Under the pieces are notes generated by a model. It did no database searches and was not told the origin of the DNA. It saw only the letters and a list, made by a program, of their open reading frames with translations. A stretch of 64,000 nucleotides of DNA from Mycolicibacterium flavescens (GTDB taxonomy: Bacteria; Actinomycetota; Actinomycetes; Mycobacteriales; Mycobacteriaceae). Every line of letters starts with the position of its first letter. The first letter of the stretch is position 1. The position numbers and the translations under genes were made by a program. Below are positions 28,982 to 40,041 of the stretch, piece by piece. The stretch lies in assembly GCA_900637135.1 (NCBI GenBank), contig LR134353.1, positions 3,286,001 to 3,350,000 on the forward strand. The letters run 5' to 3'.

Positions 28982-31690
28982 CTACACCCGTTCCTTCTCG
29001 ACCAACTCGTAGGTCTCGATGACGTCGCCTTCCTTGATGTCGGAGTAGGTCAGCGTCAGACCGCATTCGTAACCCTCGCGGACCTCGGTGACGTCGTCCT
29101 TCTCGCGGCGCAGCGACGACACGGTGAGGTTCTCGGCCACCACGACGTTGTCGCGCAGTAGCCGGGCCTTGGCGTTGCGTCGCATGATCCCCGACTGCAC
29201 GAGGCAGCCGGCGATGTTGCCGACCTTCGACGACCGGAAGATCGCGCGGATCTCGGCGCGGCCGAGTTCGCGCTCCTCGTAGATCGGCTTGAGCATGCCC
29301 TTGAGCGCCGCTTCGATCTCGTCGATCGCCTGGTAGATGATCGAGTAGTAGCGGATCTCGACACCCTCGCGGTTGGCCAGCTCGGTGGCCTTGCCCTCCG
29401 CGCGGACGTTGAAGCCGATGATGATCGCGTCCGAGGCCGACGCCAGGTTGACGTTGGTCTCGGTGACACCACCGACGCCGCGGTCGATGACGCGCAGTTC
29501 GACTTCGTCGTCGATCTGGATGCCCAGCAGGGCCTCCTCGAGCGCCTCGACCGTACCGGCGTTGTCGCCCTTGAGGATCAGGTTCAGCTGACTGGTTTCC
29601 TTCAGCGCCGAATCCAGGTCCTCGAGGCTGATCCGCTTGCGGCTGCGCGCGGCCAGGGCGTTGCGCTTGCGGGCGCTGCGCCGGTCGGCGATCTGACGCG
29701 CGATGCGGTCCTCGTCGACGACGAGCAGGTTGTCACCTGCACCCGGCACCGACGTGAAACCGATGACCTGCACGGGCCGCGACGGCAACGCCTCCTCGAC
29801 ATCCTCGCCGTGCTCGTCGACCATGCGGCGGACGCGACCGTAGGCGTCGCCCGACACGATGGAGTCGCCGACCCGCAGCGTGCCGCGCTGCACCAGCACC
29901 GTGGCCACCGGGCCGCGGCCGCGGTCCAGGTGCGCCTCGATCGCCACACCCTGGGCCTCCATGTCCGGGTTGGCCCGCAGGTCCAGGGCCGCATCGGCGG
30001 TCAGCACGACCGCTTCCAGCAGCGCGTCGATGTTGGTGCCCTGTTTGGCCGAGATGTCGACGAACATCGTGTCGCCGCCGTAGTCCTCGGGAATCAGCCC
30101 GTATTCGGTGAGCTGGCCGCGGATCTTGGCCGGATCGGCGCCTTCCTTGTCGATCTTGTTGACCGCCACCACAATCGGCACCTCGGCCGCCTGCGCGTGG
30201 TTGATGGCCTCGACCGTCTGCGGCATCACGCCGTCGTCGGCGGCGACCACCAGGATCGCGATGTCGGTGGCCTTCGCGCCGCGGGCACGCATGGCGGTGA
30301 ACGCCTCGTGACCCGGGGTGTCGATGAACGTGATCGGGCGGACGTTGCCGTCGAGGTCGACCTCGACCTGGTAGGCGCCGATGTGCTGGGTGATGCCGCC
30401 GGCCTCGCCCTCGCGGACGTTGGCCTGACGGATGGTGTCCAGCAGTCGGGTCTTGCCGTGGTCGACGTGACCCATGACGGTGACGACCGGCGGACGCTGT
30501 TCGAGGTCCTCCTCGCCGCCTTCGTCCTCGCCATAGGTGAGGTCGAACGACTCGAGCAGTTCGCGGTCCTCGTCCTCCGGGGAGACGACCTGAACCTTGT
30601 AGTTCATCTCGCTGCCGAGCAGTTCGAGCGTGTCGTCGCCGACGGACTGCGTCGCGGTGACCATCTCGCCGAGGTTGAACAGTGCCTGCACCAGCGCGGC
30701 CGGGTTGGCGTCGATCTTCTCGGCGAAGTCGCTCAGCGAGGCGCCGCGGGCCAACCGGATCGTTTCACCGTTGCCGTGCGGCAGGCGGACGCCACCGACG
30801 ACCGGCGCCTGCATGTTCTCGTATTCGGCGCGTTTCGCCCTCTTCGACTTCCGTCCGCGCTTGGGCGCGCCGCCGGGACGACCGAACGCACCGGCCGCAC
30901 CGCCGCGCTGGCCGGGGCGGCCGCCACCACCGGGACGGCCCCGGAAACCTCCGCCGGCGGGTGCGCCGCCGCCACCGCCGCGGTAGTTACCGCCACCGCC
31001 ACCACCGCCGGGACCACCGGGACGACCACCGCCGCCACCGGGTCCGCGGCCACCGGGGCCGGGACGCGGACCACCGGGGCGACCCATCGCGCCGGGCCGC
31101 GCGCCGGGCGGACGCGGCGGCATGTTGCCGGGCGTCGCACCGCCTGGGCGTGGGGCACCGGGACGCGGACCACCCGGTCCGGGCCGGGGCCCTTGGGGAC
31201 GGGGCATCGGCCGGTCGACCGGCTGTTGAGAGGAGAACGGGTTGTTGCCGACGCGGGGAACGCGTGGCGCCGGCTTCGGCGCGCCCGGCGTGGGACCCGG
31301 CCGGGGGCCGGGTGTCGGCCCCGGGCGGGTGGGCGGCGCAGCCGGTGTGGCCGGCGGGGCGGCGGCCGCCGCGGGCGGCGCGGCGGACGGAGCCTCGGCG
31401 GCAGGTGCCGCAGGCTTGGGCGCGGGCGCCTTCGCGGGCTCCGCCGGAGCGGCGCTCTTGGCAGGCGCAGCGGTCGACGCGGCCGCCGAACCATTGCCCT
31501 CGGATTTGGCCTTCTCGGCGGCCTTCTTGCCGCCGCCGAAGGATTCGCGCAACCGGCGCGCGACCGGGGCCTCCACGGTGGAGGACGCGGATTTGACGAA
31601 TTCGCCCTGTTCGCTCAGACGAGCGAGAACTTCCTTACTGGTGACACCGAGTTCCTTGGCCAACTCGTGTACACGGGCCTTACCTGCCAC
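28982..31690 (-). CDS. infB: Translation initiation factor IF-2
   Basis: 902 residues from GTG 31690. N-terminal IF2 subdomain ([22 protein letters not shown]), then about 250 residues of low-complexity Ala/Pro and Gly/Arg-rich sequence (residues about 60-290, with runs such as [13 protein letters not shown]). The GTPase domain follows with G1 [12 protein letters not shown], switch [21 protein letters not shown] and NKIDK, then domains II-IV. Brings fMet-tRNA to the 30S subunit. The linker is typical of high-GC actinobacteria. Confidence 0.98.
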   Translation of the reverse strand: MAGKARVHELAKELGVTSKEVLARLSEQGEFVKSASSTVEAPVARRLRESFGGGKKAAEKAKSEGNGSAAASTAAPAKSAAPAEPAKAPAPKPAAPAAEAPSAAPPAAAAAPPATPAAPPTRPGPTPGPRPGPTPGAPKPAPRVPRVGNNPFSSQQPVDRPMPRPQGPRPGPGGPRPGAPRPGGATPGNMPPRPPGARPGAMGRPGGPRPGPGGRGPGGGGGRPGGPGGGGGGGNYRGGGGGAPAGGGFRGRPGGGGRPGQRGGAAGAFGRPGGAPKRGRKSKRAKRAEYENMQAPVVGGVRLPHGNGETIRLARGASLSDFAEKIDANPAALVQALFNLGEMVTATQSVGDDTLELLGSEMNYKVQVVSPEDEDRELLESFDLTYGEDEGGEEDLEQRPPVVTVMGHVDHGKTRLLDTIRQANVREGEAGGITQHIGAYQVEVDLDGNVRPITFIDTPGHEAFTAMRARGAKATDIAILVVAADDGVMPQTVEAINHAQAAEVPIVVAVNKIDKEGADPAKIRGQLTEYGLIPEDYGGDTMFVDISAKQGTNIDALLEAVVLTADAALDLRANPDMEAQGVAIEAHLDRGRGPVATVLVQRGTLRVGDSIVSGDAYGRVRRMVDEHGEDVEEALPSRPVQVIGFTSVPGAGDNLLVVDEDRIARQIADRRSARKRNALAARSRKRISLEDLDSALKETSQLNLILKGDNAGTVEALEEALLGIQIDDEVELRVIDRGVGGVTETNVNLASASDAIIIGFNVRAEGKATELANREGVEIRYYSIIYQAIDEIEAALKGMLKPIYEERELGRAEIRAIFRSSKVGNIAGCLVQSGIMRRNAKARLLRDNVVVAENLTVSSLRREKDDVTEVREGYECGLTLTYSDIKEGDVIETYELVEKERV

Positions 31691-31768
31691 TACATCTCCA
31701 TCTCTAGAGGCGTCAGCGGTGGTAGGCGCCGCGCCTCGGGTTAGCTATGACGCATGGTCATCGGGACT

Positions 31769-32161
31769 TCACGGTGTGCTCATGTTCTTCGCTACCTGTT
31801 CTGTTGCCGAGGGCTCGGGCGGGTCTGCACTGCTGCGAGTGCCGACATACTCGATCACCGCGGATAGGTCCGGTGAACCGGTGATGCGCAACGCTCGACC
31901 GAACGCTCGCCGCCGAATCGCTGCCTCGAGGCACTGTGGAGAGGGATGCAGCCACGCACCCCGCCCCGGCAACTTTCTCGCCGGGTCAACGGTGACGGTG
32001 CTGAGAGAATTCCCAGCCCCATCGACGTTGCCGACAGCGACCACCCGAAGCAGTTCGACGGCCAGCTCTCGTTTTCGGCAACCAACGCAGGTCCGCACCG
32101 GTCCGACAGGATCGTCGGGGCTGCGTCGTTGCGCCGAAGCCGAAGTCTCGCGCTGGATCAC
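31769..32161 (-). CDS. ylxR: YlxR family RNA-binding protein (DUF448)
   Basis: 130 residues if started at GTG 32161 (VIQRETSASAQ); a GTG at 32098 (VRTCVGCRKRE) would give a 109-residue core. The hallmark is RTCVGCRKRELAVELLRVV, followed by LPGRGAWLHPSPQCLEAAIRRRAFGRAL, a basic RNA-binding surface. Conserved between nusA and infB in most bacteria; reported as a nucleic-acid binding modulator. The start is uncertain. Confidence 0.85.
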   Translation of the reverse strand: MIQRETSASAQRRSPDDPVGPVRTCVGCRKRELAVELLRVVAVGNVDGAGNSLSTVTVDPARKLPGRGAWLHPSPQCLEAAIRRRAFGRALRITGSPDLSAVIEYVGTRSSADPPEPSATEQVAKNMSTP

Positions 32162-32238
32162 CGGTGAGTCTACCGTCACGTCCGCTGGTATTTGAAATGG
32201 CTGCGCTGCCCGGCGTGGACGCGTGCGCCGGCCGGCGC

Positions 32239-33282
32239 TTACCGGTCCCCCACGGCACCGCGTGCGGCGTCCTGGTCGGACTCGCCGGCGCCCGCAGGAG
32301 GCGCGTCGCTGCGGATGTCGATGCGCCACCCGGTGAGCCGGGCCGCCAGCCGGGCGTTCTGCCCCTCCTTGCCGATGGCCAGCGACAGCTGGAAGTCCGG
32401 TACGACGACGCGGGCCGCGCGGGCGGCCTCGTCGATGACCGTCACCGAGACGACCTTGGCCGGTGAGAGCGCGTTGGCGACGAACTTCGCCGGGTCGGGG
32501 TCGTAGTCGATGATGTCGATCTTCTCGCCCGACAGTTCGCTCATCACGTTGCGCACCCGCTGACCCATCGGCCCGATGCAGGCGCCTTTGGCGTTCAGTC
32601 CCGGCACCCGCGAGGCCACCGCGATCTTCGAGCGATGACCGGCCTCCCTGGCGACCGCCACGATCTCGACCGAGCCCTCGGCGATCTCGGGCACCTCCAG
32701 CGAGAACAGTTTGCGGACCAGGTTCGGGTGCGTGCGCGACAGTGTGATCAGCGGTTCCCGCGCGCCGCGGCTGACGCCCACGACGTAGCAGCGCAACCGG
32801 TCGCCGTGTTCGTAGCGCTCACCGGGCACCTGCTCGGCGGCGGGTATGACGCCTTCGGAACCCTTGGTCTCGCTGCCCATCCGGACGACGACGAGGCCGC
32901 GGGCGTTGGCCCGCGCATCGCGCTGGATCACCCCGCCGACGATGTCGCCCTCGCGGGCGGAGAATTCGCCGTACGTCTTCTCGTTCTCGGCGTCGCGGAA
33001 CCGCTGCAGCATCACCTGGCGCGCCGTCGTCGCCGCGACGCGACCGAATCCCTCTGGGGTGTCTTCCCATTCGGTGATCGTGTTGCCGTCCTCGTCGACC
33101 TCGGACGCGATGACCTTGACCTCGCCGGTCTTGCGGTCGATCTCGATGCGCGCCTCGGCGGCATGGCCCTCGGTGTGTCGATAGGCGGTCAGCAGTGCGG
33201 ATTTGATGGTTTCGACGAGCTCGCCCACCGGAATTCCGCGGTCGACCTCGATGGCGTGTAGCGCGGCCATGTCGATGTTCAC
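32239..33282 (-). CDS. nusA: Transcription termination/antitermination factor NusA
   Basis: 347 residues. An N-terminal RNAP-binding domain, an S1 domain ([25 protein letters not shown]) and two KH domains ([60 protein letters not shown]). It lacks the C-terminal acidic repeats of E. coli NusA, as normal for mycobacteria. ATG overlaps the rimP stop by 4 bases. Confidence 0.97.
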   Translation of the reverse strand: MNIDMAALHAIEVDRGIPVGELVETIKSALLTAYRHTEGHAAEARIEIDRKTGEVKVIASEVDEDGNTITEWEDTPEGFGRVAATTARQVMLQRFRDAENEKTYGEFSAREGDIVGGVIQRDARANARGLVVVRMGSETKGSEGVIPAAEQVPGERYEHGDRLRCYVVGVSRGAREPLITLSRTHPNLVRKLFSLEVPEIAEGSVEIVAVAREAGHRSKIAVASRVPGLNAKGACIGPMGQRVRNVMSELSGEKIDIIDYDPDPAKFVANALSPAKVVSVTVIDEAARAARVVVPDFQLSLAIGKEGQNARLAARLTGWRIDIRSDAPPAGAGESDQDAARGAVGDR

Positions 33283-33818
33283 GCCGACGCCTCCTTCCCA
33301 GATTGGCCGACCAGCTCCAGCTCTCGCGGATTGGGGGGCGAGAATTCAACTTGCACAACAGCTTTCGCGATACCGTCGAGCGGCAACTCGCGGACGGAGA
33401 AGGTGGCCTGCCGGCCGGTCCGCACGACCAAACGCACCACGCCGTCGCGGATTTCGCCGAGCCTGCCGGTGAGCTGCGAGCCGCCGGACAGCGTCAGCTC
33501 GACCTTGCGGCCGCGGGCCCGGCGGTAGTGCTTCTCGGCGGTCAGCGGCCGGTCCACACCCGGTGAGGTGACCTCGAGAACATAGGGGGCGGACCACGCG
33601 TCGACCTCGTCGAGCAGCGCAGAAGCAGTACGGGACAGTTGGGCGATCGAAGCGAGGTCGAGGCCGTCGTCCCCGTCGGCCACCACCGTGATGCGCGGCG
33701 GACGCGCGGCCGGGTCGACGATCACGTCCTCGATTTCGTAACCCGCACGCGCGAACTCGCCGTCGAGTAGCTCGATCACCTCGTTCTGCGACGGCAACCC
33801 CGCAGAATGCTCCGTCAC
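33279..33818 (-). CDS. rimP: Ribosome maturation factor RimP
   Basis: 179 residues from GTG 33818, which has a GAGGAG box 6 bases upstream. Motifs: [56 protein letters not shown], and the C-terminal SH3-like domain ending [12 protein letters not shown]. Needed for 30S assembly. First gene of the rimP-nusA-ylxR-infB-rbfA-nrnA-dinF operon; longer upstream frames lack conservation. Confidence 0.95.
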   Translation of the reverse strand: MTEHSAGLPSQNEVIELLDGEFARAGYEIEDVIVDPAARPPRITVVADGDDGLDLASIAQLSRTASALLDEVDAWSAPYVLEVTSPGVDRPLTAEKHYRRARGRKVELTLSGGSQLTGRLGEIRDGVVRLVVRTGRQATFSVRELPLDGIAKAVVQVEFSPPNPRELELVGQSGKEASA

Positions 33819-33953
33819 GGCGAGCTCCTCGTCTTGAGTTGTCCGGACTCGGATCCTTCGGCGACACACCTTGGAACCGACACTCCACGATACGCCAGCG
33901 TCGCCGCGGTAAACGCCAAACGAACACCGATGCGAACGAAGCGCAATGGCAAG

Positions 33954-34463
33954 ATGTTGTCCGTGCCGAGCCCCCCGCCGACCGTCAGCAGGAGACGCGT
34001 GTTGGCCTCGGCGGCGGCATTGGCGCTGCTGGGGGCGACCGCGGCGGCCTGCGGCACACCGCCGCCGCCGCCCGAGGTCGATGAACTCGCTGCTCAACTC
34101 GACCGGGCCCGCGCCGACAGTCAGCTGGCCACCGATGCGGCGGCCAATGAGCGCGGACCCGTCGTGGAGGCGTTGACGGCGGTGGCCGCCGAACGCGCCG
34201 CCCATGCCCAGGCGCTGTCCGACGAGTTGGTCCGGCTGCGCGGCGAGCAGGCACCCACGTCCACTCCGACCAGCACGACCGCAGAGCCGGCCAAGCCGCG
34301 CACCGCCAAGGACGCCGCCAACGCGTTGCGGGTCTCGGCGTCGAGCGCGGCCGAACTCGCGGCCAAGCTCTCCGGCTACCGCGCCGGACTGCTCGCATCG
34401 ATCGCCGCGGCGTGCACGGCCGCGTACACGGTCGCCCTCGCCGAACCGGAGAAGCCGCGATGA
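33954..34463 (+). CDS. Twin-arginine Ala-rich lipoprotein (Rv2843-like)
   Basis: 169 residues. N-terminal Tat-type signal [23 protein letters not shown] ending in a lipobox (TAAACG; Cys acylation site), then a Pro run and a predicted helical Ala-rich domain ([21 protein letters not shown]), and a Ser/Thr/Pro linker. ATG 33954 is chosen; ATG 33930 and GTG 33963 are alternatives. Syntenic with M. tuberculosis Rv2843, divergent from rimP. Coupled by ATGA to the following ferritin-like gene, so the two likely act together. Confidence 0.75.
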   Translation: MLSVPSPPPTVSRRRVLASAAALALLGATAAACGTPPPPPEVDELAAQLDRARADSQLATDAAANERGPVVEALTAVAAERAAHAQALSDELVRLRGEQAPTSTPTSTTAEPAKPRTAKDAANALRVSASSAAELAAKLSGYRAGLLASIAAACTAAYTVALAEPEKPR

Positions 34464-34927
34464 CATCGGCGGAGCCCACCCCGACGCGGCCGTCGGAGCC
34501 CGCGGACGGCGCGCTCTACGACGCGATCGCCACCGAACACGCGACCATCTACGGATACGGCATCGTGTCTGCGCGCTCGGCGCCCGGTGACAACTGGCTG
34601 GTGTCGAAGGCCATGGGCGAGCACCGCGAACGCCGCGAGGCCGGGCTGCAGATGCTGGAGGATCGGTCGGTCGCCGGCCCGCTGCCCGCCGCGGGTTACC
34701 AGCTGCCGATGGAGGTCAAGACGCCCGCCGACGCCGCCAAACTCGCGGTGCGGATGGAAGAGGACGCGGCCGTCGCGTGGCGCGCGGTCGTCGAGCAGGC
34801 CGGCACCGAACAGGAGCGCGCCTTCGGCGTCAAGGCGCTGACGCAGTGCGCGGTGATGGCGGCGCGATGGAGTCAACTGCTCGGCACGACGCCGGTCACG
34901 GTCGCCTTCCCCGGCGGAAACGAGTAA
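34460..34927 (+). CDS. Ferritin-like DUF4439 protein (Rv2844-like)
   Basis: 155 residues, mostly helical. [21 protein letters not shown] and [15 protein letters not shown] carry Glu-x-x-His-type residues at spacing typical of a four-helix ferritin-like fold (DUF4439). Whether metal is bound cannot be told. ATG overlaps the upstream stop (ATGA). Function unknown. Confidence 0.75.
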   Translation: MTSAEPTPTRPSEPADGALYDAIATEHATIYGYGIVSARSAPGDNWLVSKAMGEHRERREAGLQMLEDRSVAGPLPAAGYQLPMEVKTPADAAKLAVRMEEDAAVAWRAVVEQAGTEQERAFGVKALTQCAVMAARWSQLLGTTPVTVAFPGGNE

Positions 34928-34937
34928 ACGCCGCAGC

Positions 34938-34999
34938 GCCGAGTGTGGGCTCGCGTCACGCTTCACCCGCTGTTGGCGTGCGGGTAACCCACGTTCGGC
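34938..34999. terminator. 62-base palindromic element between Rv2844-like and proS ends
   Basis: Arms GCCGAGTGTGGG (34938-34949) and CCCACGTTCGGC (34988-34999), 10 of 12 pairing, around a spacer with further partial pairing (ACCCGC / GCGGGT). It fills the gap between two convergent genes and ends one base before the proS stop codon, so it probably acts as a bidirectional terminator. Confidence 0.5.
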
Positions 35000-36757
35000 C
35001 TACGGCGAGGTGAGCGCGCCCGCGATCTTCGCCGCCGGACCGCCGTGCTGGCCGCTCACCGAGATCTCGCGCGTCTCGCCGGTGAACCGGTTGCGCAGCT
35101 CGACGACGCCGTCGGCCCAACCACGGCCGACCACGACGAGCCACGGCACGCCGAGCAGTTCCGCGTCTTTGAACTTCACCCCTGGCGAGGCGGTGCGGTC
35201 GTCGAGCAGCACGTCGATCCCGCGCCGATCCAGCTCGCTCGCCAGTTCCTCGGCCCCTTCGCGCGCGGCGGCGTCCTTGTTGGCGATGACGAGGTGGACG
35301 TCGAACGGCGACACCTCCGCCGGCCAGCGCAGGCCGAGCTCGTCGTGGTGTTGTTCGGCGATGACGGCGACCAGTCGCGACACCCCGATGCCATAGGAGC
35401 CCATGGTCAACCGGACCGGCTTGCCGTTCTCGCCGAGCACGTCGACCTCGAACGCGTCGGTGTACTTACGGCCCAGCTGGAAGATGTGGCCGATCTCGAT
35501 ACCGCGCGCGCTCACCAGCGGCCCCGCCCCGTCCGGCGACGGGTCACCGTCGCGCACCTCGGCGGCCTCGATCGTGCCGTCGGCGACGAAGTCGCGGCCC
35601 GCCACGAGGCCCACGACGTGCTTACCGGGCTCGTCAGCGCCGGTGATCCACGACGTGCCGTCGACCACACGCGGATCGACCAGATAGCGAATCCCGTTGG
35701 CCAGCAAGGCTTTCGGGCCGATATACCCCTTGACGAGGAACGGATACCTGGCGAAGTCGGCGTCGTCGAGCAGCGCGTACTCGGCCGGTTCGAGCGCAGC
35801 GCCCAGGCGTTTGTCGTCGACCTCGCGGTCGCCGGGCACGCCGATGCCCAGCAGCTCCCACTCGCCGCCGGGCACGCGGGTCTTGAGCATCACGTTCTTC
35901 AGGGTGTCGGCGGCGGTGACGGTGCGATCGAGCGCCGCGTTGGCCCAGTCGACCAGCGTCGCGATCGTCGGGGTGTCGAGGGTGTCGTGGACCTTGGCCT
36001 CAGGCTGGCCGTCGACGGGCAGCGGCGCCGGGGCGGCCGTGGTCACCGCTTCGACGTTGGCGGCATAACCGGACTCCAGGCACCGCACGAACGTGTCCTC
36101 GCCGATCTCGCTTTCGGCCAGGAACTCCTCGGATGCGCTGCCGCCCATCGCCCCGGAGACGGCCGAGACGATCACGTAGCGCACGCCCAGTCGATCGAAG
36201 ATGCGCCGGTAGGCGTCGCGGTGGGCCAGGTACTGCGCGCGCAGCCCGTCGTCGTCGACGTCGAACGAGTACGAGTCCTTCATGACGAACTCGCGGCCGC
36301 GCAAGATTCCCGCCCGCGGGCGTGCCTCGTCGCGGTACTTGGTCTGGATCTGGAACAGCAGCAGCGGAAAGTCCTTGTAGCTGCTGTACTCCCCCTTCAC
36401 CGTCATGGTGAAGAACTCTTCGTGCGTCGGGCCGAGCATGTAGTCGTTGCGCCTGCGGTCCTGCAGCCGGAACACGCCGTCGCCGTACTCGGTCCAGCGG
36501 TTGGTGGTCTCGTAGGGCGCGCGGGGCAGGAGCGCCGGGAACAGGATCTCCTGGCCGCCGATCGCGGTCATCTCGTCGCGGACGACCCGTTCGATGTTGC
36601 GCAGCACCCGCAGCCCCAGCGGCAGCCAGCTGTAGAGCCCGGGCCCGACCGGTCGGATGTAGCCGGCGCGGATCAGCAGTTTGTGGCTGGGCACTTCGGC
36701 GTCGGCTGGGTCGTCGCGCAGGGTGCGCAGGAACAGCTCCGACATGCGGGTGATCAC
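35000..36757 (-). CDS. proS: Prolyl-tRNA synthetase
   Basis: 585 residues, bacterial type with an editing insertion. Class II motifs 1-3: [79 protein letters not shown] 36757 begins [22 protein letters not shown], matching M. tuberculosis ProS; 14 codons upstream of this are not conserved. Monocistronic. Confidence 0.97.
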   Translation of the reverse strand: MITRMSELFLRTLRDDPADAEVPSHKLLIRAGYIRPVGPGLYSWLPLGLRVLRNIERVVRDEMTAIGGQEILFPALLPRAPYETTNRWTEYGDGVFRLQDRRRNDYMLGPTHEEFFTMTVKGEYSSYKDFPLLLFQIQTKYRDEARPRAGILRGREFVMKDSYSFDVDDDGLRAQYLAHRDAYRRIFDRLGVRYVIVSAVSGAMGGSASEEFLAESEIGEDTFVRCLESGYAANVEAVTTAAPAPLPVDGQPEAKVHDTLDTPTIATLVDWANAALDRTVTAADTLKNVMLKTRVPGGEWELLGIGVPGDREVDDKRLGAALEPAEYALLDDADFARYPFLVKGYIGPKALLANGIRYLVDPRVVDGTSWITGADEPGKHVVGLVAGRDFVADGTIEAAEVRDGDPSPDGAGPLVSARGIEIGHIFQLGRKYTDAFEVDVLGENGKPVRLTMGSYGIGVSRLVAVIAEQHHDELGLRWPAEVSPFDVHLVIANKDAAAREGAEELASELDRRGIDVLLDDRTASPGVKFKDAELLGVPWLVVVGRGWADGVVELRNRFTGETREISVSGQHGGPAAKIAGALTSP

Positions 36758-36823
36758 AGCCGACAACCTTACTGACTGTGTTGATCCCCCGATCGCCACG
36801 CTCTGACCCCGCCGGAGCCCGAG

Positions 36824-38341
36824 CTACAGCTCGCCGGCCTCCACGGCTTCCTTGGTGTGCTGCGCGGAGGCGATCTGGCGCGATGAGAAACCGATGAAGA
36901 ACGCGGCGATACCGACCATCACCGCGACACCGGCGACCCACAGCAGCGAGTACGTGTAGCCGTAGCCGAGCGCGTCGAGCTGGGCAGGGGTCATGTCCTT
37001 GACCGGTCCGGTCGTACCGCCCAGGTACAGCGTGCGCGACGTCTGCACCGCCTGGATGACCACGAGCACCACCGGGCCGCCGAGGTTCTGCACCATCAGC
37101 GTGATCGACGACACCGGGCCGATCTCGCCGGGGCCCACTCCCGCGATCGCGCACAGCGGCAGGATCACCGCGATGGCTCCGATGCCAAAGCCGCCGATCA
37201 CGATGGGCGCGAACAGGTCCGGGAAGTAGGGGATGCTGCGGTCCAGCGTCGACCCGTACAGCATCGCGCCGAGGACGAAGATGCCGCCGCCGAGGATCAG
37301 CCAGCGCGGGGCGACATGCGGCGCGAGCCGGGCGGCCACCGCGGTGCCCACCCCGAAGGCCAGCGCGAACGGGATGAAGCAGATGCCCGCCTCCAGGGCC
37401 GAGTAGCCCAGGACGTCCTGCACCAGCAGACCGATCATCACCGTCAGCGTCAGCAGCACGCCGCCGGCCAGGAACAGCGCGATGAACGTCATGACCCGGT
37501 TGCGGTTGTCGAACACCGAGAACGGCACGATCGGGTGCTGCGCGGTGCGTTCGACGAGCAGGAAGCTGATGAAGAAGACCGCCGACGCGACCGCGGCGCC
37601 GATGACCAGCGGGTCGATCCAGCCGCGCGGCGGGCCCTGCGTGAAGACAAGCACCGCCGACGAGCAGCCCAGCGTCGCCAGCAGCGCACCGGTGATGTCG
37701 AGTTTGAGTCGCTCGTGGTGTGTTTCGGCGAGCTTGAGGACCGCGATGGTGATGATCGCGATGCCGATCGGCACGTTGATCAGAAACGCCAGCCGCCAGG
37801 AGATCACCGTCAACGCGCCGCCGAGCACCAGGCCGAGCACCGAGCCGATGCCCTGCATGGCCGCCGATATGGCCAACGCCCGGTTGCGCGCCTGGCCGAC
37901 CGCGTACGTCGTCGCGATCAGGGCCAGCCCGGTGGGCGCTGCCACCGCCGCCCCGGTGCCCTGTACCGCGCGCGCGACGATCAGCGTGGCGGGGTCGGTG
38001 GCCAGGCCGCAGACCAGCGAGGCGATGGTGAACACCCCGACGCCGGACAGGAACGCGCGCTTGTGGCCGATCGCGTCGCCGACGCGCCCGCCGAGCAGCA
38101 GCAGACCGCCGAACGCCAGGACGTAGGCGGTGATCACCCAGCTCTTGCTGGCGTCGGTGAGGCCGAGGTCGGCCTGCATCCTGGGCAGCGCGACGATCAC
38201 GATCGTGCCGTCGAGGGTCGACATCAGCTGCATGCCGGTGATCGCGATGATCGCCGGGCCCAGAACGGACTTCGCGAGGGGCAACGCCGCCAGCGGCACG
38301 GGACGGTCCGTCGACTCGGAGGAACCACCGACGGCAGACAT
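36824..38341 (-). CDS. EfpA-like MFS transporter (second copy)
   Basis: 505 residues, 14 membrane spans, DHA2 family of drug:H+ antiporters. Motif A LLLGGRVGDAIGHKRAF, motif C region GSVLGLVLGGALTVISWRLAF. It shares long segments with the adjacent efpA (for example SKSWVITAYVLAFGG / GRSWVITAYVLTFGG; SRTLYLGGTTGPV in both). A tandem duplication product, 75 bases downstream of efpA on the same strand. M. tuberculosis has only one gene here. Confidence 0.9.
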   Translation of the reverse strand: MSAVGGSSESTDRPVPLAALPLAKSVLGPAIIAITGMQLMSTLDGTIVIVALPRMQADLGLTDASKSWVITAYVLAFGGLLLLGGRVGDAIGHKRAFLSGVGVFTIASLVCGLATDPATLIVARAVQGTGAAVAAPTGLALIATTYAVGQARNRALAISAAMQGIGSVLGLVLGGALTVISWRLAFLINVPIGIAIITIAVLKLAETHHERLKLDITGALLATLGCSSAVLVFTQGPPRGWIDPLVIGAAVASAVFFISFLLVERTAQHPIVPFSVFDNRNRVMTFIALFLAGGVLLTLTVMIGLLVQDVLGYSALEAGICFIPFALAFGVGTAVAARLAPHVAPRWLILGGGIFVLGAMLYGSTLDRSIPYFPDLFAPIVIGGFGIGAIAVILPLCAIAGVGPGEIGPVSSITLMVQNLGGPVVLVVIQAVQTSRTLYLGGTTGPVKDMTPAQLDALGYGYTYSLLWVAGVAVMVGIAAFFIGFSSRQIASAQHTKEAVEAGEL

Positions 38342-38416
38342 GGTCAGCCACCCTACCGAGTGCGATTTCGGTGTATTCGGTCGCGCCGGGCGCGACGGAC
38401 TACACCGAAGTCAGAG

Positions 38417-40009
38417 CTAAAGCTCTCCGGAGTCGATCGCGTCCTTGACTTCCTGCGCATGCGCAACCTGCGACGCGCTGTAGCCGATGAACAGCGAGGC
38501 GAGCCCGACCATCACGGCGACCGCAGCCACCCACAGCAGGCCGTAGGTGTAGCCCTGGTCGAGGGCGTGCAGCTGTGCGGCGCTCATATCGTTGACGGGT
38601 CCGGTGGTGCCGCCCAGATACAGCGTGCGCGACGTGATCACGGCCTGGATGATGGCCAGCACGACGGGCCCGCCGAGGTTCTGCAGCATCAGCGCGATGG
38701 CCGACACCGGGCCGATCTGGTCGAAGCCGACGCCGGCGATCGCCGACAGCATCAGCGGCACCACGATCATTCCGATGCCCAGCCCACCGACGGTGATCGG
38801 CAGCACCAGGTTCGGGAAGTACGGGATGTTCGCGTCGAGCGTGGAGCCGTAGATCATGGCACCCAGCACCAGCACGCCGCCGGCGATGACCAGTAGTCGC
38901 GGCGGGAACATCTGCACCAGCTGCGACGAGAGCCCGAGCCCGATCCCGAGCGCGATCACGAACGGAATGAACCCGATGCCTGCGCGCAGCGGGCTGTAGC
39001 CCATGATGTCCTGCACGTACAGGCCGATCAGCACGGTCAGCGTGAACATCACGCCGCCGGCCAGGAACACCGCGGCGAAGGTCGCGACGCGGTTCCGGTC
39101 CTTGAACAGGTCGAACGGCAGGACCGGGTTGGCCGCGGTGCGCTCGACGTAGAGGAACGCCAGGAAAGCGGCGCACGCAGTGAGACCCGAACCCAGCGTG
39201 ATCGGCGACAGCCAGCCCTGTTCGGGGCCCATCGAGAACCCGAACACCGCTGCGGTACAGGCGAGCGTGGCCAGGAGGGCGCCCGCAGCGTCCAGCTTGA
39301 GCCGCTCGCGGTTGGTCTCCCGCAGGGTCTTGCGGGCCAGGTGGATCATCACCAGGCCGATCGGCACGTTGATCAGGAACGCCCAGCGCCACGACACCTC
39401 GGTCAGCGCACCACCGACGATCAGGCCCACCACCGAGCCGATACCGGTCATCGCGGCGAAGATGGCGGTGGCCGCGTTACGGGCCGGGCCCTTCGGGAAC
39501 GTCGTCGCGATCAACGCCAGCGCGGTCGGTGAGGCGATGGCCGCGCCGACGCCCTGCAGCAGTCGGGCGACCACCAGCGTCGCCTCGTTCCACGCGAGAC
39601 CACACAGGATCGAAGCGATGGTGAACAGCGCCACGCCGACGATGAAGGTGCGCTTGCGGCCGATCGTGTCGCCGAGTCGCCCGCCCAGCAGCATCAACCC
39701 GCCGAACGTCAGCACGTAGGCGGTGATCACCCAGCTACGGCCGGCGTCGGAGAGGCTCAGCTCGTCCTGGATCTTAGGAAGCGCGACGATCGCGATCGTG
39801 CTGTCCATGGTCGCGAGCAGCTGCATACCGCCGATCGCGATGACCGCAGCGATGAACCTCGGCGATGGCAGCCACGCCGAGGACCTGCCGGTTTGCCCGC
39901 GCGCAGACCCGATAGCGGTCTTCTGGGAGTGCGGTGGAAATGCTCGATTTGCCCCACCCTCGGCGTCACGGCGCATGGCAGCACGCTCTGCGTCATTGAG
40001 AGCCGTCAT
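38417..40009 (-). CDS. efpA: MFS efflux pump EfpA
   Basis: 530 residues, the same length as M. tuberculosis EfpA, beginning MTALNDAERA as that protein does. 14 spans; motif A LMLLGGRLGDTIGRKRTF; motif C GSVVGLIVGGALTEVSWRWAFL. Exports drugs and probably lipids. This copy is the orthologue; the neighbour at 36824 is the paralogue. The gene starts 32 bases after the end of cysG, with its own promoter-like sequence. Confidence 0.95.
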   Translation of the reverse strand: MTALNDAERAAMRRDAEGGANRAFPPHSQKTAIGSARGQTGRSSAWLPSPRFIAAVIAIGGMQLLATMDSTIAIVALPKIQDELSLSDAGRSWVITAYVLTFGGLMLLGGRLGDTIGRKRTFIVGVALFTIASILCGLAWNEATLVVARLLQGVGAAIASPTALALIATTFPKGPARNAATAIFAAMTGIGSVVGLIVGGALTEVSWRWAFLINVPIGLVMIHLARKTLRETNRERLKLDAAGALLATLACTAAVFGFSMGPEQGWLSPITLGSGLTACAAFLAFLYVERTAANPVLPFDLFKDRNRVATFAAVFLAGGVMFTLTVLIGLYVQDIMGYSPLRAGIGFIPFVIALGIGLGLSSQLVQMFPPRLLVIAGGVLVLGAMIYGSTLDANIPYFPNLVLPITVGGLGIGMIVVPLMLSAIAGVGFDQIGPVSAIALMLQNLGGPVVLAIIQAVITSRTLYLGGTTGPVNDMSAAQLHALDQGYTYGLLWVAAVAVMVGLASLFIGYSASQVAHAQEVKDAIDSGEL

Positions 40010-40019
40010 GGGGGTTACC

Positions 40020-40033
40020 TTACAGTAATCTTA
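40020..40033 (-). promoter_or_regulatory. Candidate efpA promoter and small palindrome
   Basis: On the minus strand a TAAGAT hexamer (40033-40028) fits a -10, followed by the odd-length palindrome TTACTGTAA (40028-40020) and a short leader with AAGGTAA before the ATG. The palindrome would overlap the transcription start, so a repressor site is plausible but unproven. Confidence 0.35.
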
Positions 40034-40041
40034 AGATCCCT

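Noticed and set aside
30700..31600. Repetitive sequence inside infB
   Set aside because: It encodes the usual Ala/Pro/Gly-rich IF-2 linker, not a DNA repeat element.
29810..31744. A 644-residue open frame opposite infB
   Set aside because: Low-complexity mirror of the IF-2 Gly/Pro linker and GTPase; no features of a real protein.
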